The position numbers were made by a program, and so were the translations under genes. Positions 15,360-23,556 of a stretch of DNA of 64,000 bases are shown here, piece after piece (positions within the stretch are counted from its first letter, which is position 1; each line of letters starts with the position of its first letter). The stretch is taken from NCBI GenBank assembly GCA_031411495.1, contig JANOBD010000165.1, positions 124,001 through 188,000 of the forward strand, in the 5' to 3' direction. Under the pieces are notes generated by a model. It was not told where the DNA came from, searched no databases, and saw only the letters and a program-made list of their open reading frames with translations. Origin of the DNA: JANOBD01 sp031411495. Its GTDB lineage: Bacteria > Planctomycetota > Phycisphaerae > Tepidisphaerales > Tepidisphaeraceae.

Positions 15360-16988
15360 ATGGCCGCTAAACAGATGATTTTCGATACCGAAGCTCGCGC
15401 CCAGATCGCGATCGGTCTTTCCAAGCTCGCACGTGCCGTCAAAGCCACGCTCGGACCCAAGGGCCGCAACGTGGTCTTGCAGAAGAGCTACGGCTCGCCG
15501 CGCATCACCAAGGACGGCGTCACCGTCTCGAAGGAGATCGAGCTTCCCTCGCCTTTCGAAAACATGGGCGCGAAGCTGATCAATACCGTCGCTTCCAAGA
15601 CCGGCGACGTCGCCGGTGACGGCACGACGACCGCGACCGTCCTGGCCGAAGCGATCTTCGTCGAAGGCCTCAAGCACGTGACCGCCGGCACGAACACCGT
15701 CCACGTGCAGCGCGGCATCCTCAAGGCCGCCGAAGTCGCTGCCGACGCGATCACCGCGATGGCCAAGAAGATCAAGAACATCGACGACTACCGCAAGGTC
15801 GCCACCATCAGCGCCAACGGCGACACGCACATCGGCGACCTCCTCGCCAAAGCGATGGAAAAGGTCGGCACCGAAGGCGTCATCACCGTCGATGAAGGCA
15901 AGAGCACCGAATCGGAACTCGAATACACCGAAGGCATGCAGTTCGATAAGGGCTACCTCAGCCCCTACTTCATGACCAACCCGACCACGCTCGAAGCGGT
16001 CATCGAAAACGCTTACGTGCTTCTCTACGAGAAGAAGGTCTCGAACCTCGCCGAGATCCTCCCGCTGCTGAACAAGATCGTCGCTTCCAGCAAGCCGATG
16101 GTCATCATCGCCGAAGACGTCGAGAGCGAAGCGCTCGCGGCACTCGTCGTGAACAAGCTGCGCGGCGTGCTGAACGTCGTCGCGGTGAAGGCACCAGGCT
16201 TCGGCGATCGCCGCAAGGCCATCATGGGTGACCTCGCCGTCCTCACCGGCGGCAAGTTCATCTCTGAAGACCTTGGCCTGAAACTCGAGAACGTCGAGAT
16301 CGACGACCTGGGCACCGCCAAGAAGATCGTCATCGGCAAGGACAACACGCTCATCGTCGAAGGCGCCGGCAAGAAGAAGGACGTCGAAGCGCGGGCCGAC
16401 CAGATCCGCAAGCAGATCGAAACCACCACCAGCGACTACGACCGTGAGAAGCTCCAGGAGCGCCTTGCCAAGCTCACCGGCGGCGTTGCAGTCATCAAGG
16501 CTGGCGCGACCACCGAAACCGAGATGAAGGAACGCAAGGACCTCATCGACGACGCGCTGCACGCCACCCGTGCTGCCGCTGAAGAAGGCATCGTCCCCGG
16601 CGGCGGCGTCGCGTTCTTGCGAGCCATCGCTGCGGTCGAAGCGGCTGAAGGCAAAGCCAAGGGCGATGAGAAGCTCGGCTTCCAGATCGTCGCCGAGGCG
16701 CTCCGTGCCCCGGCCCGCCAGATCGCGGACAATGCCGGCGAAGACGGCGAAGTGGTTGTCGCCAAGATCCTCGAAGGCAAGGGCGAAGGCTTCGGCTACA
16801 ACGCCGCCACCGATGAGTACGGCGATCTGTACAAGATGGGCGTCATCGATCCGGCCAAGGTTTCCCGTACCGCGCTGCTCAACGCAGCGAGTGTGTCGGG
16901 CCTCGCGCTTACCACCGATGTGCTCATCACCGAGTACAAGGAGAAGGACGGCAAGGCCGTCAACCCGGTGCAGGGCGCAGTCGCCTGA
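15360..16988 (+). CDS. groEL2: Chaperonin GroEL, paralogue 2 (no GGM tail)
   Basis: A 542-residue chaperonin partnered with the upstream groES. It has KATLGPKGRNVVLQK, the ATP motif DVAGDGTTTATV and PGGGVAFLRA. Unlike paralogue 1 it ends in KDGKAVNPVQGAVA with no Gly-Gly-Met repeats. The GGAG site and start are clear. The two paralogues differ through the apical domain, so they probably serve different client sets; that is inference from the common pattern in multi-chaperonin bacteria. An intrinsic terminator follows. Confidence 0.95.
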   Translation: MAAKQMIFDTEARAQIAIGLSKLARAVKATLGPKGRNVVLQKSYGSPRITKDGVTVSKEIELPSPFENMGAKLINTVASKTGDVAGDGTTTATVLAEAIFVEGLKHVTAGTNTVHVQRGILKAAEVAADAITAMAKKIKNIDDYRKVATISANGDTHIGDLLAKAMEKVGTEGVITVDEGKSTESELEYTEGMQFDKGYLSPYFMTNPTTLEAVIENAYVLLYEKKVSNLAEILPLLNKIVASSKPMVIIAEDVESEALAALVVNKLRGVLNVVAVKAPGFGDRRKAIMGDLAVLTGGKFISEDLGLKLENVEIDDLGTAKKIVIGKDNTLIVEGAGKKKDVEARADQIRKQIETTTSDYDREKLQERLAKLTGGVAVIKAGATTETEMKERKDLIDDALHATRAAAEEGIVPGGGVAFLRAIAAVEAAEGKAKGDEKLGFQIVAEALRAPARQIADNAGEDGEVVVAKILEGKGEGFGYNAATDEYGDLYKMGVIDPAKVSRTALLNAASVSGLALTTDVLITEYKEKDGKAVNPVQGAVA

Positions 16989-17010
16989 GGCTGATGCATT
17001 GAAGACACAC

Positions 17011-17061
17011 AGGCACGGAAACACCGAGCGAATGCTCCTTGTTTCCGTGCCTTTTCTTTGT
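17011..17061 (+). terminator. Intrinsic terminator of groES-groEL2
   Basis: AGGCACGGAAACA (17011-17023) pairs perfectly with TGTTTCCGTGCCT (17040-17052), followed by TTTCTTTG. The stem words resemble the CACGGAG inverted-repeat family, so the terminator may derive from it. Confidence 0.8.
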
Positions 17062-17105
17062 TTGAGAAGGTTTCCGCTGGGTGAGAAGTTCGCGACCCTG
17101 CAAAA

Positions 17106-17849
17106 TCAGGCGGGCTGATACAGAAAACTCCGCAAGACGCCGGGGTTCTTGCTGACGCCGTGCGGGACGGCAAGCACTTGGGTCAGTTGGCTGCGCGGAA
17201 TACTGAATGGCGGCTGATCGAGATAGACGCCCGAGCCGAAATCGCCGCGCGTCGCGGCGCCCTGCACCTTGTCGAAGTTGTATCCCAGGAACTCCTTCTC
17301 ATCCGGATAGTGCTCCGTGATGTAGACGGCTCGATACTTTGAGAGCTTTTTCAGGATCGCGGCGATCTGGTCGTTCGAGAGATGTTGAAGCACCTGACGA
17401 ATGAAGCACACGTCCGCATCTGGCAGCGGGTCGGTCACCAGGTTGAGGTGTACGAAGTTGATTGCCGGCGTGGCAAAGGTTTCCTGGTGATGCCGGATAA
17501 GCGGCTCGACGATGTCGGCGCCCAGGTAGGAACTGGCGAACGGCGCGATGCGCCGGCCGACGGCGAAATCGCCGCAGCCGAGGTCGAGGAAGCGTTTCCC
17601 CTTCAGGCCGTTCTTTTCAAGCGACTTTTCGATTGCGTCGACATAAGGATCGACGAGAGCCGAGTAATCGGAGCCGCCGCCGGAATAAAAGCTGCCGGGT
17701 TCGCCGCCCCAGACGTTTTTGGCGTAGATCTCGGTGAATACTTCCTGCGTCGATCGGGAGACGTCATTTCGAGTCCGGATGGCCGCCTTCCATCGACGCA
17801 AACGCAGCAATAGCCGGGTCGGCATCCAACTCTTGATCTGCGTTAGCAT
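17106..17849 (-). CDS. Class I SAM-dependent methyltransferase
   Basis: A 247-residue Rossmann-fold methyltransferase. Motif I is FLDLGCGDFAVG near residue 88, followed by LGADIV (acidic loop II) and DVCFIRQVLQHL (motif IV/post-I). The substrate is not evident. It is divergent from a DUF6492-like gene and a flippase, so methylation of a cell-surface sugar or lipid carrier is plausible but inferred. It ends 118 bases after the groEL2 stop, past the groEL2 terminator. Confidence 0.75.
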   Translation of the reverse strand: MLTQIKSWMPTRLLLRLRRWKAAIRTRNDVSRSTQEVFTEIYAKNVWGGEPGSFYSGGGSDYSALVDPYVDAIEKSLEKNGLKGKRFLDLGCGDFAVGRRIAPFASSYLGADIVEPLIRHHQETFATPAINFVHLNLVTDPLPDADVCFIRQVLQHLSNDQIAAILKKLSKYRAVYITEHYPDEKEFLGYNFDKVQGAATRGDFGSGVYLDQPPFSIPRSQLTQVLAVPHGVSKNPGVLRSFLYQPA

Positions 17850-17924
17850 TGCGGCGATTGTGCATGTTGCATTATCTCGGTCAAATGAAATGGGTCGGGT
17901 GCAAATCGGGGTGATGGGAAACCA

Positions 17925-18818
17925 GTGAGCATGCGTTTATCGGCCCTGAATCAACTCAAGCCCGCCCGCGCGCTGCATCGCCTGCAGCGCATGATCCTGG
18001 CAAATCGACTCGCGCAGCGGCATGCGGCGGAAGACGCTCGACTCATCGCCAGCGACATTCCGCTCACGATCTTCATGCCGGTGATCGGTAAAGACCTCGC
18101 GATGCTCCCGTTCGCGATCCAGAGCCTCCGCACTCATGTGAAACATCCGCTGCAACGCATTCTGCTCGCTACGCGCGCGAAAGACACGGCCGTCTTCGAG
18201 TTTGGCCGCACGAATGGGTGCGACGTGATCGACGAGCGCGAGCTGCTCGGCCCGGCGCTCTCCGACCTGCGCTACACCGTCAACGGCAAGGATCGCTCCG
18301 GCTGGATCAAACAGCAGTTCCTCAAGCTCAAGGCCGATGCCGCCTGCGGAACCGACCGCTATCTCGTCCTCGATTCCGATACGGCATTCGTCCGACCCGT
18401 CACGATGGTGCGAGATGGACGCGACGTGTTGGTCTGCTCGCTGGAGTTCCATCGTCCCTACCGCAAGACGATGGATCGGCTGCTTGGCCTCACGCGATAC
18501 AACCCGCTTTCGTTCGTTTCTCACCTGATGCTTTTCAACCGCCAGATCCTCGCGGTGCTTCGCTCGACAATCGAGTTGCGCGCCGGCAAGCCGTGGGAAC
18601 AGGCGATTGTTGACGCCTTGGATCCGACTGAGAACAGCTCCTTCTCGGAATACGAAACGTACGGCAATTTCGCGGTCGATCGCTGTGCCGATCGCGTGAC
18701 GACGCGCTACTGGAAGAACGCGACGTTCGATCCACAGGCGGTGAAGTCACTCGCGGAGGCGAGCGCACAGTTCGGCGGGCGCGTGACCACCATTTCCTCA
18801 CACGTTTACCCGGATTGA
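17925..18818 (+). CDS. DUF6492-like glycosyltransferase-type protein
   Basis: About 297 residues. The pattern PLTIFMPVIGKDLAMLPFAIQSLR near the start, WIKQQFLKL, and YLVLDSDTAFVRP (a DxD-type motif) in the middle resemble the DUF6492 family, which has a GT-A-like layout. The DSD motif suggests a nucleotide-sugar enzyme, though activity is unproven. Start: GTG at 17925 with GGGA upstream, or ATG at 17931. It is followed 8 bases later by a flippase gene, so the two are probably one operon for a surface glycan. Confidence 0.65.
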   Translation: MSMRLSALNQLKPARALHRLQRMILANRLAQRHAAEDARLIASDIPLTIFMPVIGKDLAMLPFAIQSLRTHVKHPLQRILLATRAKDTAVFEFGRTNGCDVIDERELLGPALSDLRYTVNGKDRSGWIKQQFLKLKADAACGTDRYLVLDSDTAFVRPVTMVRDGRDVLVCSLEFHRPYRKTMDRLLGLTRYNPLSFVSHLMLFNRQILAVLRSTIELRAGKPWEQAIVDALDPTENSSFSEYETYGNFAVDRCADRVTTRYWKNATFDPQAVKSLAEASAQFGGRVTTISSHVYPD

Positions 18819-18826
18819 AGCCGCGC

Positions 18827-20413
18827 ATGTCGCACACGCCCATCGACGAAATGATCGAACCCCACCCGGAGATGCAGGCCGCGGCGCAGCCGGCGCCAGA
18901 GGTTCCCAGCGATCTCAGCGGCCGCGCCGCCGCCGGAATGGGCTGGGGCGTCGCCGGATCGCTCATCACGCGGGTCGGAGGCTTGCTGTATCAAGTGCTG
19001 CTGGCGCGACACCTCTCTGAAGCACAATTCGGCGTCGGCGCGCTCGCGATCAGCACCGCGAGTCTCTGCTGGGCGATCCAGGGCGTCGGAACGTCTCAGT
19101 TCATCACGTCGCGGCCGCGCGATTTCGAGCGCTGGGTAGGCCTGGCGTTCTGGACGATGGCGGTGCTCGGGCTCCTTTCAACGCTCGCAACCGCGGCGGC
19201 GGCGCCGATCGCGGCGTGGTTTTCGGGCGCGCCTGCCGCCTTGTGGCCGACGCTCATACTCGTGCCCGCCGGCATCGTGCTCGCGCTCAACCAGGTCGTT
19301 CAATCGCAATTGGCCGTTCGGCTCCAGTACCGCGCGGCATCGATCATCGGCACCGTCTGCCCGCTGGCGGGGATGGTCATCGGCGGCGCGCTCGCGCTAT
19401 CGGGCGGCGGCGTGTACGCGCTGGTCGTGCCGATCCTGCTGACGCCGCTCTTCACGCTCATTGCGTCGGCCGCCACCGCGCGCTTTCGCGTCGGCCCGTT
19501 GCCCGCTCAGGTCCGGCCGGCACTGCAGGAAATGTTCGCACACGCGGGCCCGATGCTGGGGTCCAGCCTCCTGCTGGCGCTCTTCCTGCAGTTCGACAAG
19601 CAGATCATCGGGCGATTCCATGATGAGTCGGTCGTCGGCAATTACTATTTCGCGGTCATGCTCGCCGTGCAGCCCGCGCTGATCATCAGCGTGACCGCGC
19701 AGGCAACCCTTCTACCGGTGCTGTCGTATCTGCCTGAAGAGGGAGGCCGTCGCACGGCGGCGTTTCTTCGCTCCTGCCGACTGCTGCTGCTGATCGGGCT
19801 GCCGACCTGCCTGATCCAGGCGGCCGCGATCGCGCCCCTCATACACGTCCTTTTCGGTCACCGCTGGGACGCGGCAATCGGCACTTCGGCGATCCTGAGC
19901 GTGGGCAGCATGTTTCGCCTGCTGAACGCGCCGGCGACGAGCCTCATGCTTTCACGCCAGCAGTCGGTGACCTATCTCAAATCGATCGCCATCGGGACGG
20001 CCTTTGTGCTCAGCGGCGTCGTCATTGGTTGCCTGAGCGGCGGCGCCGCGGCGATCGCGATCGGCGCGAGCATCGGGTACATGGCGTACGAGATGTTGTC
20101 GATGAAGATCGCCCTTGCGCATGCCGGCCCGGACGGATCTATCGCGACCCTTCTGAAACTTTACTTCCCGACGCTGCCTTGTGCGCTCGTGTCGGCCGGT
20201 CTTGCCTATCTAGCGGCGTACTCAGGCCCGGTGGTCAATGCCGGTCCGCTGGCAATGCTCGCCGTATGCAGCGGCGTTGGCGGCGGGAGCTACCTGGTGT
20301 TGATGTGGTTCTTTGCGAGACAGTCGATGCTGGAAATCGGTGGCCTGATCGGGCCTCGCCTTTCCCGCTTTCGGCGCCGTCCCGCTACGGCTGCCCGTGG
20401 GTCTGCGGCGTGA
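18827..20413 (+). CDS. Oligosaccharide flippase (Wzx/MOP family)
   Basis: A 528-residue polytopic protein with about 12-14 helices and the MOP/polysaccharide-transporter N-terminus (GMGWGVAGSLITRVGGLLYQ, LARHLSEAQFGVGALA). Such proteins flip undecaprenyl-linked oligosaccharides across the inner membrane. The start at ATG 18827 is chosen over a TTG at 18815 that overlaps the stop of the upstream gene. No polymerase or initiating transferase is nearby, so it is an isolated glycan-export unit. Confidence 0.8.
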   Translation: MSHTPIDEMIEPHPEMQAAAQPAPEVPSDLSGRAAAGMGWGVAGSLITRVGGLLYQVLLARHLSEAQFGVGALAISTASLCWAIQGVGTSQFITSRPRDFERWVGLAFWTMAVLGLLSTLATAAAAPIAAWFSGAPAALWPTLILVPAGIVLALNQVVQSQLAVRLQYRAASIIGTVCPLAGMVIGGALALSGGGVYALVVPILLTPLFTLIASAATARFRVGPLPAQVRPALQEMFAHAGPMLGSSLLLALFLQFDKQIIGRFHDESVVGNYYFAVMLAVQPALIISVTAQATLLPVLSYLPEEGGRRTAAFLRSCRLLLLIGLPTCLIQAAAIAPLIHVLFGHRWDAAIGTSAILSVGSMFRLLNAPATSLMLSRQQSVTYLKSIAIGTAFVLSGVVIGCLSGGAAAIAIGASIGYMAYEMLSMKIALAHAGPDGSIATLLKLYFPTLPCALVSAGLAYLAAYSGPVVNAGPLAMLAVCSGVGGGSYLVLMWFFARQSMLEIGGLIGPRLSRFRRRPATAARGSAA

Positions 20414-20690
20414 GGTCCGGCAACTGCGGTGACCCGAGGCGGCTTCAGCCTCAACGGATGTTCCGCCGAAGATGGAGCCGGCGCACTCCGAGCTTGGCGG
20501 CAACGGGCTGGAAATGACCGCCTTCGTCATGGCCAACGCCACTGATTTCGAGCAATATCCTGCTGAAATGACCGCAAAGTTTGCGAAACCGAGCTGGCAA
20601 ACGGCGCAGGGTACTTTTTTTGCTTGCTAAGCCTTTAGGCGACAGGTTCCTGCCCTTTTGACATCTATAGCTGTGCGATAGGACCGATTT

Positions 20691-21839
20691 ATGCCCGCAA
20701 CCAAACGTGATTACTACGAAGTCCTGGGCGTAGGTAAGTCAGCATCGGCAGATGAGATCAAGCGCGCCTATCGCAAGCTGGCGATGACCCACCATCCGGA
20801 CCGTGCCGCCGAGGGCCAGAAGCATGAAGCCGAATTGAAGTTCAAAGAGGCCGCCGAGGCCTACGAAGTCCTGTCCGACGAAGGCAAACGCTCCCGCTAT
20901 GACCAGCTCGGCCACGCCGGTGTTGCGGGACAGGCCCACGATTATTCACACGCGAACGTCGACGACATTTTCTCGATGTTCGAAGACATCTTTCAGGGTT
21001 TCGGCGGATTTCCGGGCGGGTTTGGCGGACAGCAGCAGCGCCGGGCCGGCAATCGACCGGCACGCGGATACGATCTCGAAACACAGGTCGAACTCACGCT
21101 CAACGAGGTCGCCACCGGCGCCGAAAAGACGATCGAGTTCGAACGCGCCGAAGCCTGCGGCAAGTGCAATGGCAGCGGCGCCAAGCCGGGTACCAGCCCA
21201 AGCGTCTGCCCCACCTGCGGCGGACAGGGTCGCGTCGCTCAAGCCGGCCTCGGCGGCATGTTCCGGATGGTGACGACGTGCCCGAACTGTCGCGGCAAGG
21301 GAAATGTCGTCAAGGAGAAATGTCCGGACTGTCACGGCAACGGACGCGTCGCGAAGAAGCGCGTCGTGACCGTCAAGATCCCCGCCGGTGTGCAGGAAGG
21401 TCAGGCCGTCCGCATCGCCGGCGAAGGCGAGAGCGGCGAGCCTGGCGCCCCTGCCGGCGATCTGCATTGTTACATCGTCGTGAAGCCGCACCCGGTCTTT
21501 CAGCGACATGGCAACGATGTGATCTGCCAGATCCCGATCAGCTTCACGCAGGCGGCGCTCGGCGGCGTCATCGATGTGCCCACCCTTAAGGGCAAGGAAC
21601 AGTTCGATATCCCCGCCGGCACCCAGCACGGCGAAGTCTTCAAGCTCAAGGGGAAGGGTCTTCCCGACCTGCGCAGCTACCGGAACGGCGACGAAGTCGT
21701 CCAGGTGGTCATCGAGATTCCGAAGAAGCTCACCGAGAAGCAACGCGAGCTGCTCGAAGAGTATGCCAGCACCGAAGACGCGAACATCATGCCGGCGAAG
21801 AAGGGGTTTATGGACAAGCTGAAATCAATGTTCGATTAA
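20691..21839 (+). CDS. dnaJ: Chaperone protein DnaJ
   Basis: A 382-residue full-length class A J-protein that stimulates DnaK ATPase. It contains the J domain with HHPDR (HPD), a Gly/Phe-rich linker (FGGFPGGFGG), four zinc-binding CxxCxGxG repeats (CGKCNGSG, CPTCGGQG, CPNCRGKG, CPDCHGNG) and the C-terminal substrate domains. It is followed by grpE. dnaK is not in the window. TTGACA at 20658-20663 lies upstream but has no good -10 at normal spacing. The 277-base gap before the gene holds only a doubtful 52-codon frame. Confidence 0.96.
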   Translation: MPATKRDYYEVLGVGKSASADEIKRAYRKLAMTHHPDRAAEGQKHEAELKFKEAAEAYEVLSDEGKRSRYDQLGHAGVAGQAHDYSHANVDDIFSMFEDIFQGFGGFPGGFGGQQQRRAGNRPARGYDLETQVELTLNEVATGAEKTIEFERAEACGKCNGSGAKPGTSPSVCPTCGGQGRVAQAGLGGMFRMVTTCPNCRGKGNVVKEKCPDCHGNGRVAKKRVVTVKIPAGVQEGQAVRIAGEGESGEPGAPAGDLHCYIVVKPHPVFQRHGNDVICQIPISFTQAALGGVIDVPTLKGKEQFDIPAGTQHGEVFKLKGKGLPDLRSYRNGDEVVQVVIEIPKKLTEKQRELLEEYASTEDANIMPAKKGFMDKLKSMFD

Positions 21840-21951
21840 AGACAGTCTGCACCGCGAAGCCCTGATGCCTCCGCAGAGTCGAATCGAAACCTTCCTGACT
21901 TCGCGGTTCATTTTGCATTTGTAAGACATAACCAGACCTAGAATCGAAATC

Positions 21952-22497
21952 ATGAGCGAAGAAACAAAAAACAACGACGTGTCCGGCGACATGGAAGCGG
22001 AACTGGTGAACGAAGACCCGGTGGGGTCACTGCTCGACCAGCAAGCCGAAGTCGACGCGCTGCGCGCCGAGAAAAACGCGATCTACGAAAAGCTCGCGCG
22101 CGTGCAGGCCGACTTCACGAATTCGCGCAAGCGGCTCGAGGCCGACTTCGAGCAGCGCTTCGCGTATGCAAACCAGACGCTCATCGAGACGCTCTTGCCG
22201 GTTCTCGACAACTTCGATCGGGCGCTTGCCCAGGACCCGGCCAAAGTCGATCCAGCCACGATTCTCAAGGGCATGACGCTGGTCAGCGAGCAGCTCAAGT
22301 CCACGCTGGGCAAATACCAGGTCGAGGAAATCGCCCCCAAGCCGGGTGATGATTTCGACCCGAACACGCACCAGGCCATCATGCAGCAGGAAAGCGAGCT
22401 GCCGGAAGGCAAGGTGACCCTGCTCCTGCAAAAGGGCTATTCCATGAAAGGCCGCGTGATGCGCGCGGCGCAGGTTGCGGTTTCGAAAGCGAAATGA
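21952..22497 (+). CDS. grpE: Nucleotide exchange factor GrpE
   Basis: A 181-residue exchange factor for DnaK. A charged N-terminus is followed by the long dimerisation coiled coil (LLDQQAEVDALRAEKNAIYEKLARVQADFTNSRKR region) and the beta-domain motif PKPGDDFDPNTHQAI, then VLLQKGYSMKGRVMRAAQV. It lies 112 bases after dnaJ; a 9-bp inverted repeat (21851-21859 with 21899-21907) sits between them. The order dnaJ-grpE is reversed from the usual grpE-dnaK-dnaJ. Confidence 0.94.
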   Translation: MSEETKNNDVSGDMEAELVNEDPVGSLLDQQAEVDALRAEKNAIYEKLARVQADFTNSRKRLEADFEQRFAYANQTLIETLLPVLDNFDRALAQDPAKVDPATILKGMTLVSEQLKSTLGKYQVEEIAPKPGDDFDPNTHQAIMQQESELPEGKVTLLLQKGYSMKGRVMRAAQVAVSKAK

Positions 22498-22567
22498 TTG
22501 AGGAAGTCTGCGGCAGTCGGCCGTCAGGCACCGTTCCTCAAATGACTCTCAACAGCCACTAACAAAT

Positions 22568-22963
22568 ATGCCTACCTACGAATACATCTGCAGCGGCTGT
22601 GGCCATGAGTTCGAAAAGTTTCAGTCGATCATGGCTGCGCCGGTCAAGGAGTGCCCGGTCTGTCAGAAGAAGAAGGTCGAACGAAAGATCAGTGTCGGCG
22701 CGGGCTTCATCTTCAAGGGCGGCGGGTTTTACGAAACCGATTACCGCAACGATGCGTACAAGAAAGCGGCGGAAGCGGACAAGGCTCCCACCGCCGACGC
22801 GAAGACCGGTGACACCAAACCCGACGCCAAGAACGAGGTGAAACCGGACACAAAGGCGGCCGAAGCAAAGCCCGTCGAGACGAAGTCGGAATCGAAACCG
22901 GCCGAGCCGAAGACCGCGTCAAAATCCGCGGCCAAGCCCGCGTCGAAATCGAAGCGGAAATGA
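22568..22963 (+). CDS. FmdB-type zinc-ribbon protein with Lys/Ala/Pro-rich tail
   Basis: A 131-residue protein. The first 60 residues are an FmdB-like regulatory zinc ribbon (MPTYEYICSGCGHEFE, then CPVCQ). The rest is a low-complexity tail rich in Lys, Ala, Pro, Thr and Glu, probably disordered. FmdB-type ribbons are small regulators of uncertain role and often sit near housekeeping genes. It overlaps the start of yacG by ATGA, so the two are translationally coupled. Confidence 0.75.
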   Translation: MPTYEYICSGCGHEFEKFQSIMAAPVKECPVCQKKKVERKISVGAGFIFKGGGFYETDYRNDAYKKAAEADKAPTADAKTGDTKPDAKNEVKPDTKAAEAKPVETKSESKPAEPKTASKSAAKPASKSKRK

Positions 22964-23241
22964 GACGGCGAGATTCAACTGGACCGTTCATGAAGTGCCC
23001 AACGTGCAAGAAAGAAGTCGACGAGTCGACGGCCGGAAAGCCGGGAAGCTTCTTTCCGTTCTGTTCGGATCGCTGCAAGCTGATCGATCTGGGTCGTTGG
23101 CTGGACGGGGCCTATCAGATTCCGGTCGACACGCATGATGATGAGGCACAGGACGAGTCGGCGATCGACGCGTTGAGCGATCGGAAGTCCGCACGGATTG
23201 TTCGTGACGGACGCCGCGGCGATGGAAAGAATCTCCGATAA
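22960..23241 (+). CDS. yacG: DNA gyrase inhibitor YacG
   Basis: A small zinc protein with KCPTCKK and FCSDRCKLIDLGRWLDG, the diagnostic YacG motif (four-Cys zinc finger plus LIDLG.W). In E. coli YacG binds GyrB and blocks DNA binding by gyrase. I start it at 22960, where ATGA overlaps the fmdB-like stop (93 residues); ATG 22990 just before the first Cys (83 residues) is an alternative. The tail after IPV is acidic and divergent. Confidence 0.85.
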   Translation: MRRRDSTGPFMKCPTCKKEVDESTAGKPGSFFPFCSDRCKLIDLGRWLDGAYQIPVDTHDDEAQDESAIDALSDRKSARIVRDGRRGDGKNLR

Positions 23242-23556
23242 ACCGTCGCTCGATTGGTCACCCCACGAATGCCGAATTGAGACATCCGTTACATTTTCCC
23301 TATCCTGCAGACCCGGGGACGGCGAGAGTTATGGGGCGATCGAGTTCGGCCTGAAGAGTCGAAACTGCTTGTCAAAACGATTGTTACGACCGCTTTGGTG
23401 CGGAAAATCGACTTTTGACAGACTTTCCGATGCCAATTCGCAAATAATTCTATAATATGAACGCACCGGTTCTGCGCGGAAGCACTCGGGCAGCACAGAG
23501 CTGGTGCGTTAAGCCTCGAAAGACTTTCCGCAGGGCGCGATTGGAGTGCGGAGCTC
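23242..23556 (+). other. Gene-less stretch with nagZ promoter-leader region
   Basis: No credible coding frame. It is AT-richer than its surroundings near 23400-23460 and holds TTGACA (23415-23420), TATAAT (23451-23456) and two hairpins described separately. AGACTTTCCG occurs twice (23420-23429 and 23521-23530). Confidence 0.6.
23451..23552 (+). promoter_or_regulatory. TATAAT box and two-hairpin leader of nagZ
   Basis: TATAAT at 23451-23456 is followed at once by a 15-bp stem: 23460-23474 (AACGCACCGGTTCTG) with 23496-23510 (CAGAGCTGGTGCGTT), two G-U pairs, and a 21-base loop containing GCGGAAGC. A second hairpin pairs TCCGCA (23527-23532) with TGCGGA (23547-23552) and holds the likely ribosome site GGAG (23543-23546) in its loop, 4 bases before the ATG. 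TTGACA at 23415 is 30 bases from TATAAT, too far for a standard promoter. The layout suggests leader control or a small RNA; this is inference. Confidence 0.45.

Noticed and set aside
15291..17024. 577-codon minus-strand frame opposite groEL2, and a similar one at 12427-13746 opposite groEL1
   Set aside because: Both mirror the chaperonin codon pattern (Asp/Leu/Val-rich shadows) and have no motif of their own.
20472..20630. 52-codon frame (MEPAHSELGG...) in the gap before dnaJ
   Set aside because: No ribosome site, no hydrophobic or domain pattern; chance frame is more likely.
23460..23510. Hairpin with GGAA in the loop, considered as a signal recognition particle RNA
   Set aside because: The conserved bases flanking the SRP GGAA tetraloop and the asymmetric internal loop are missing; a leader hairpin fits better.
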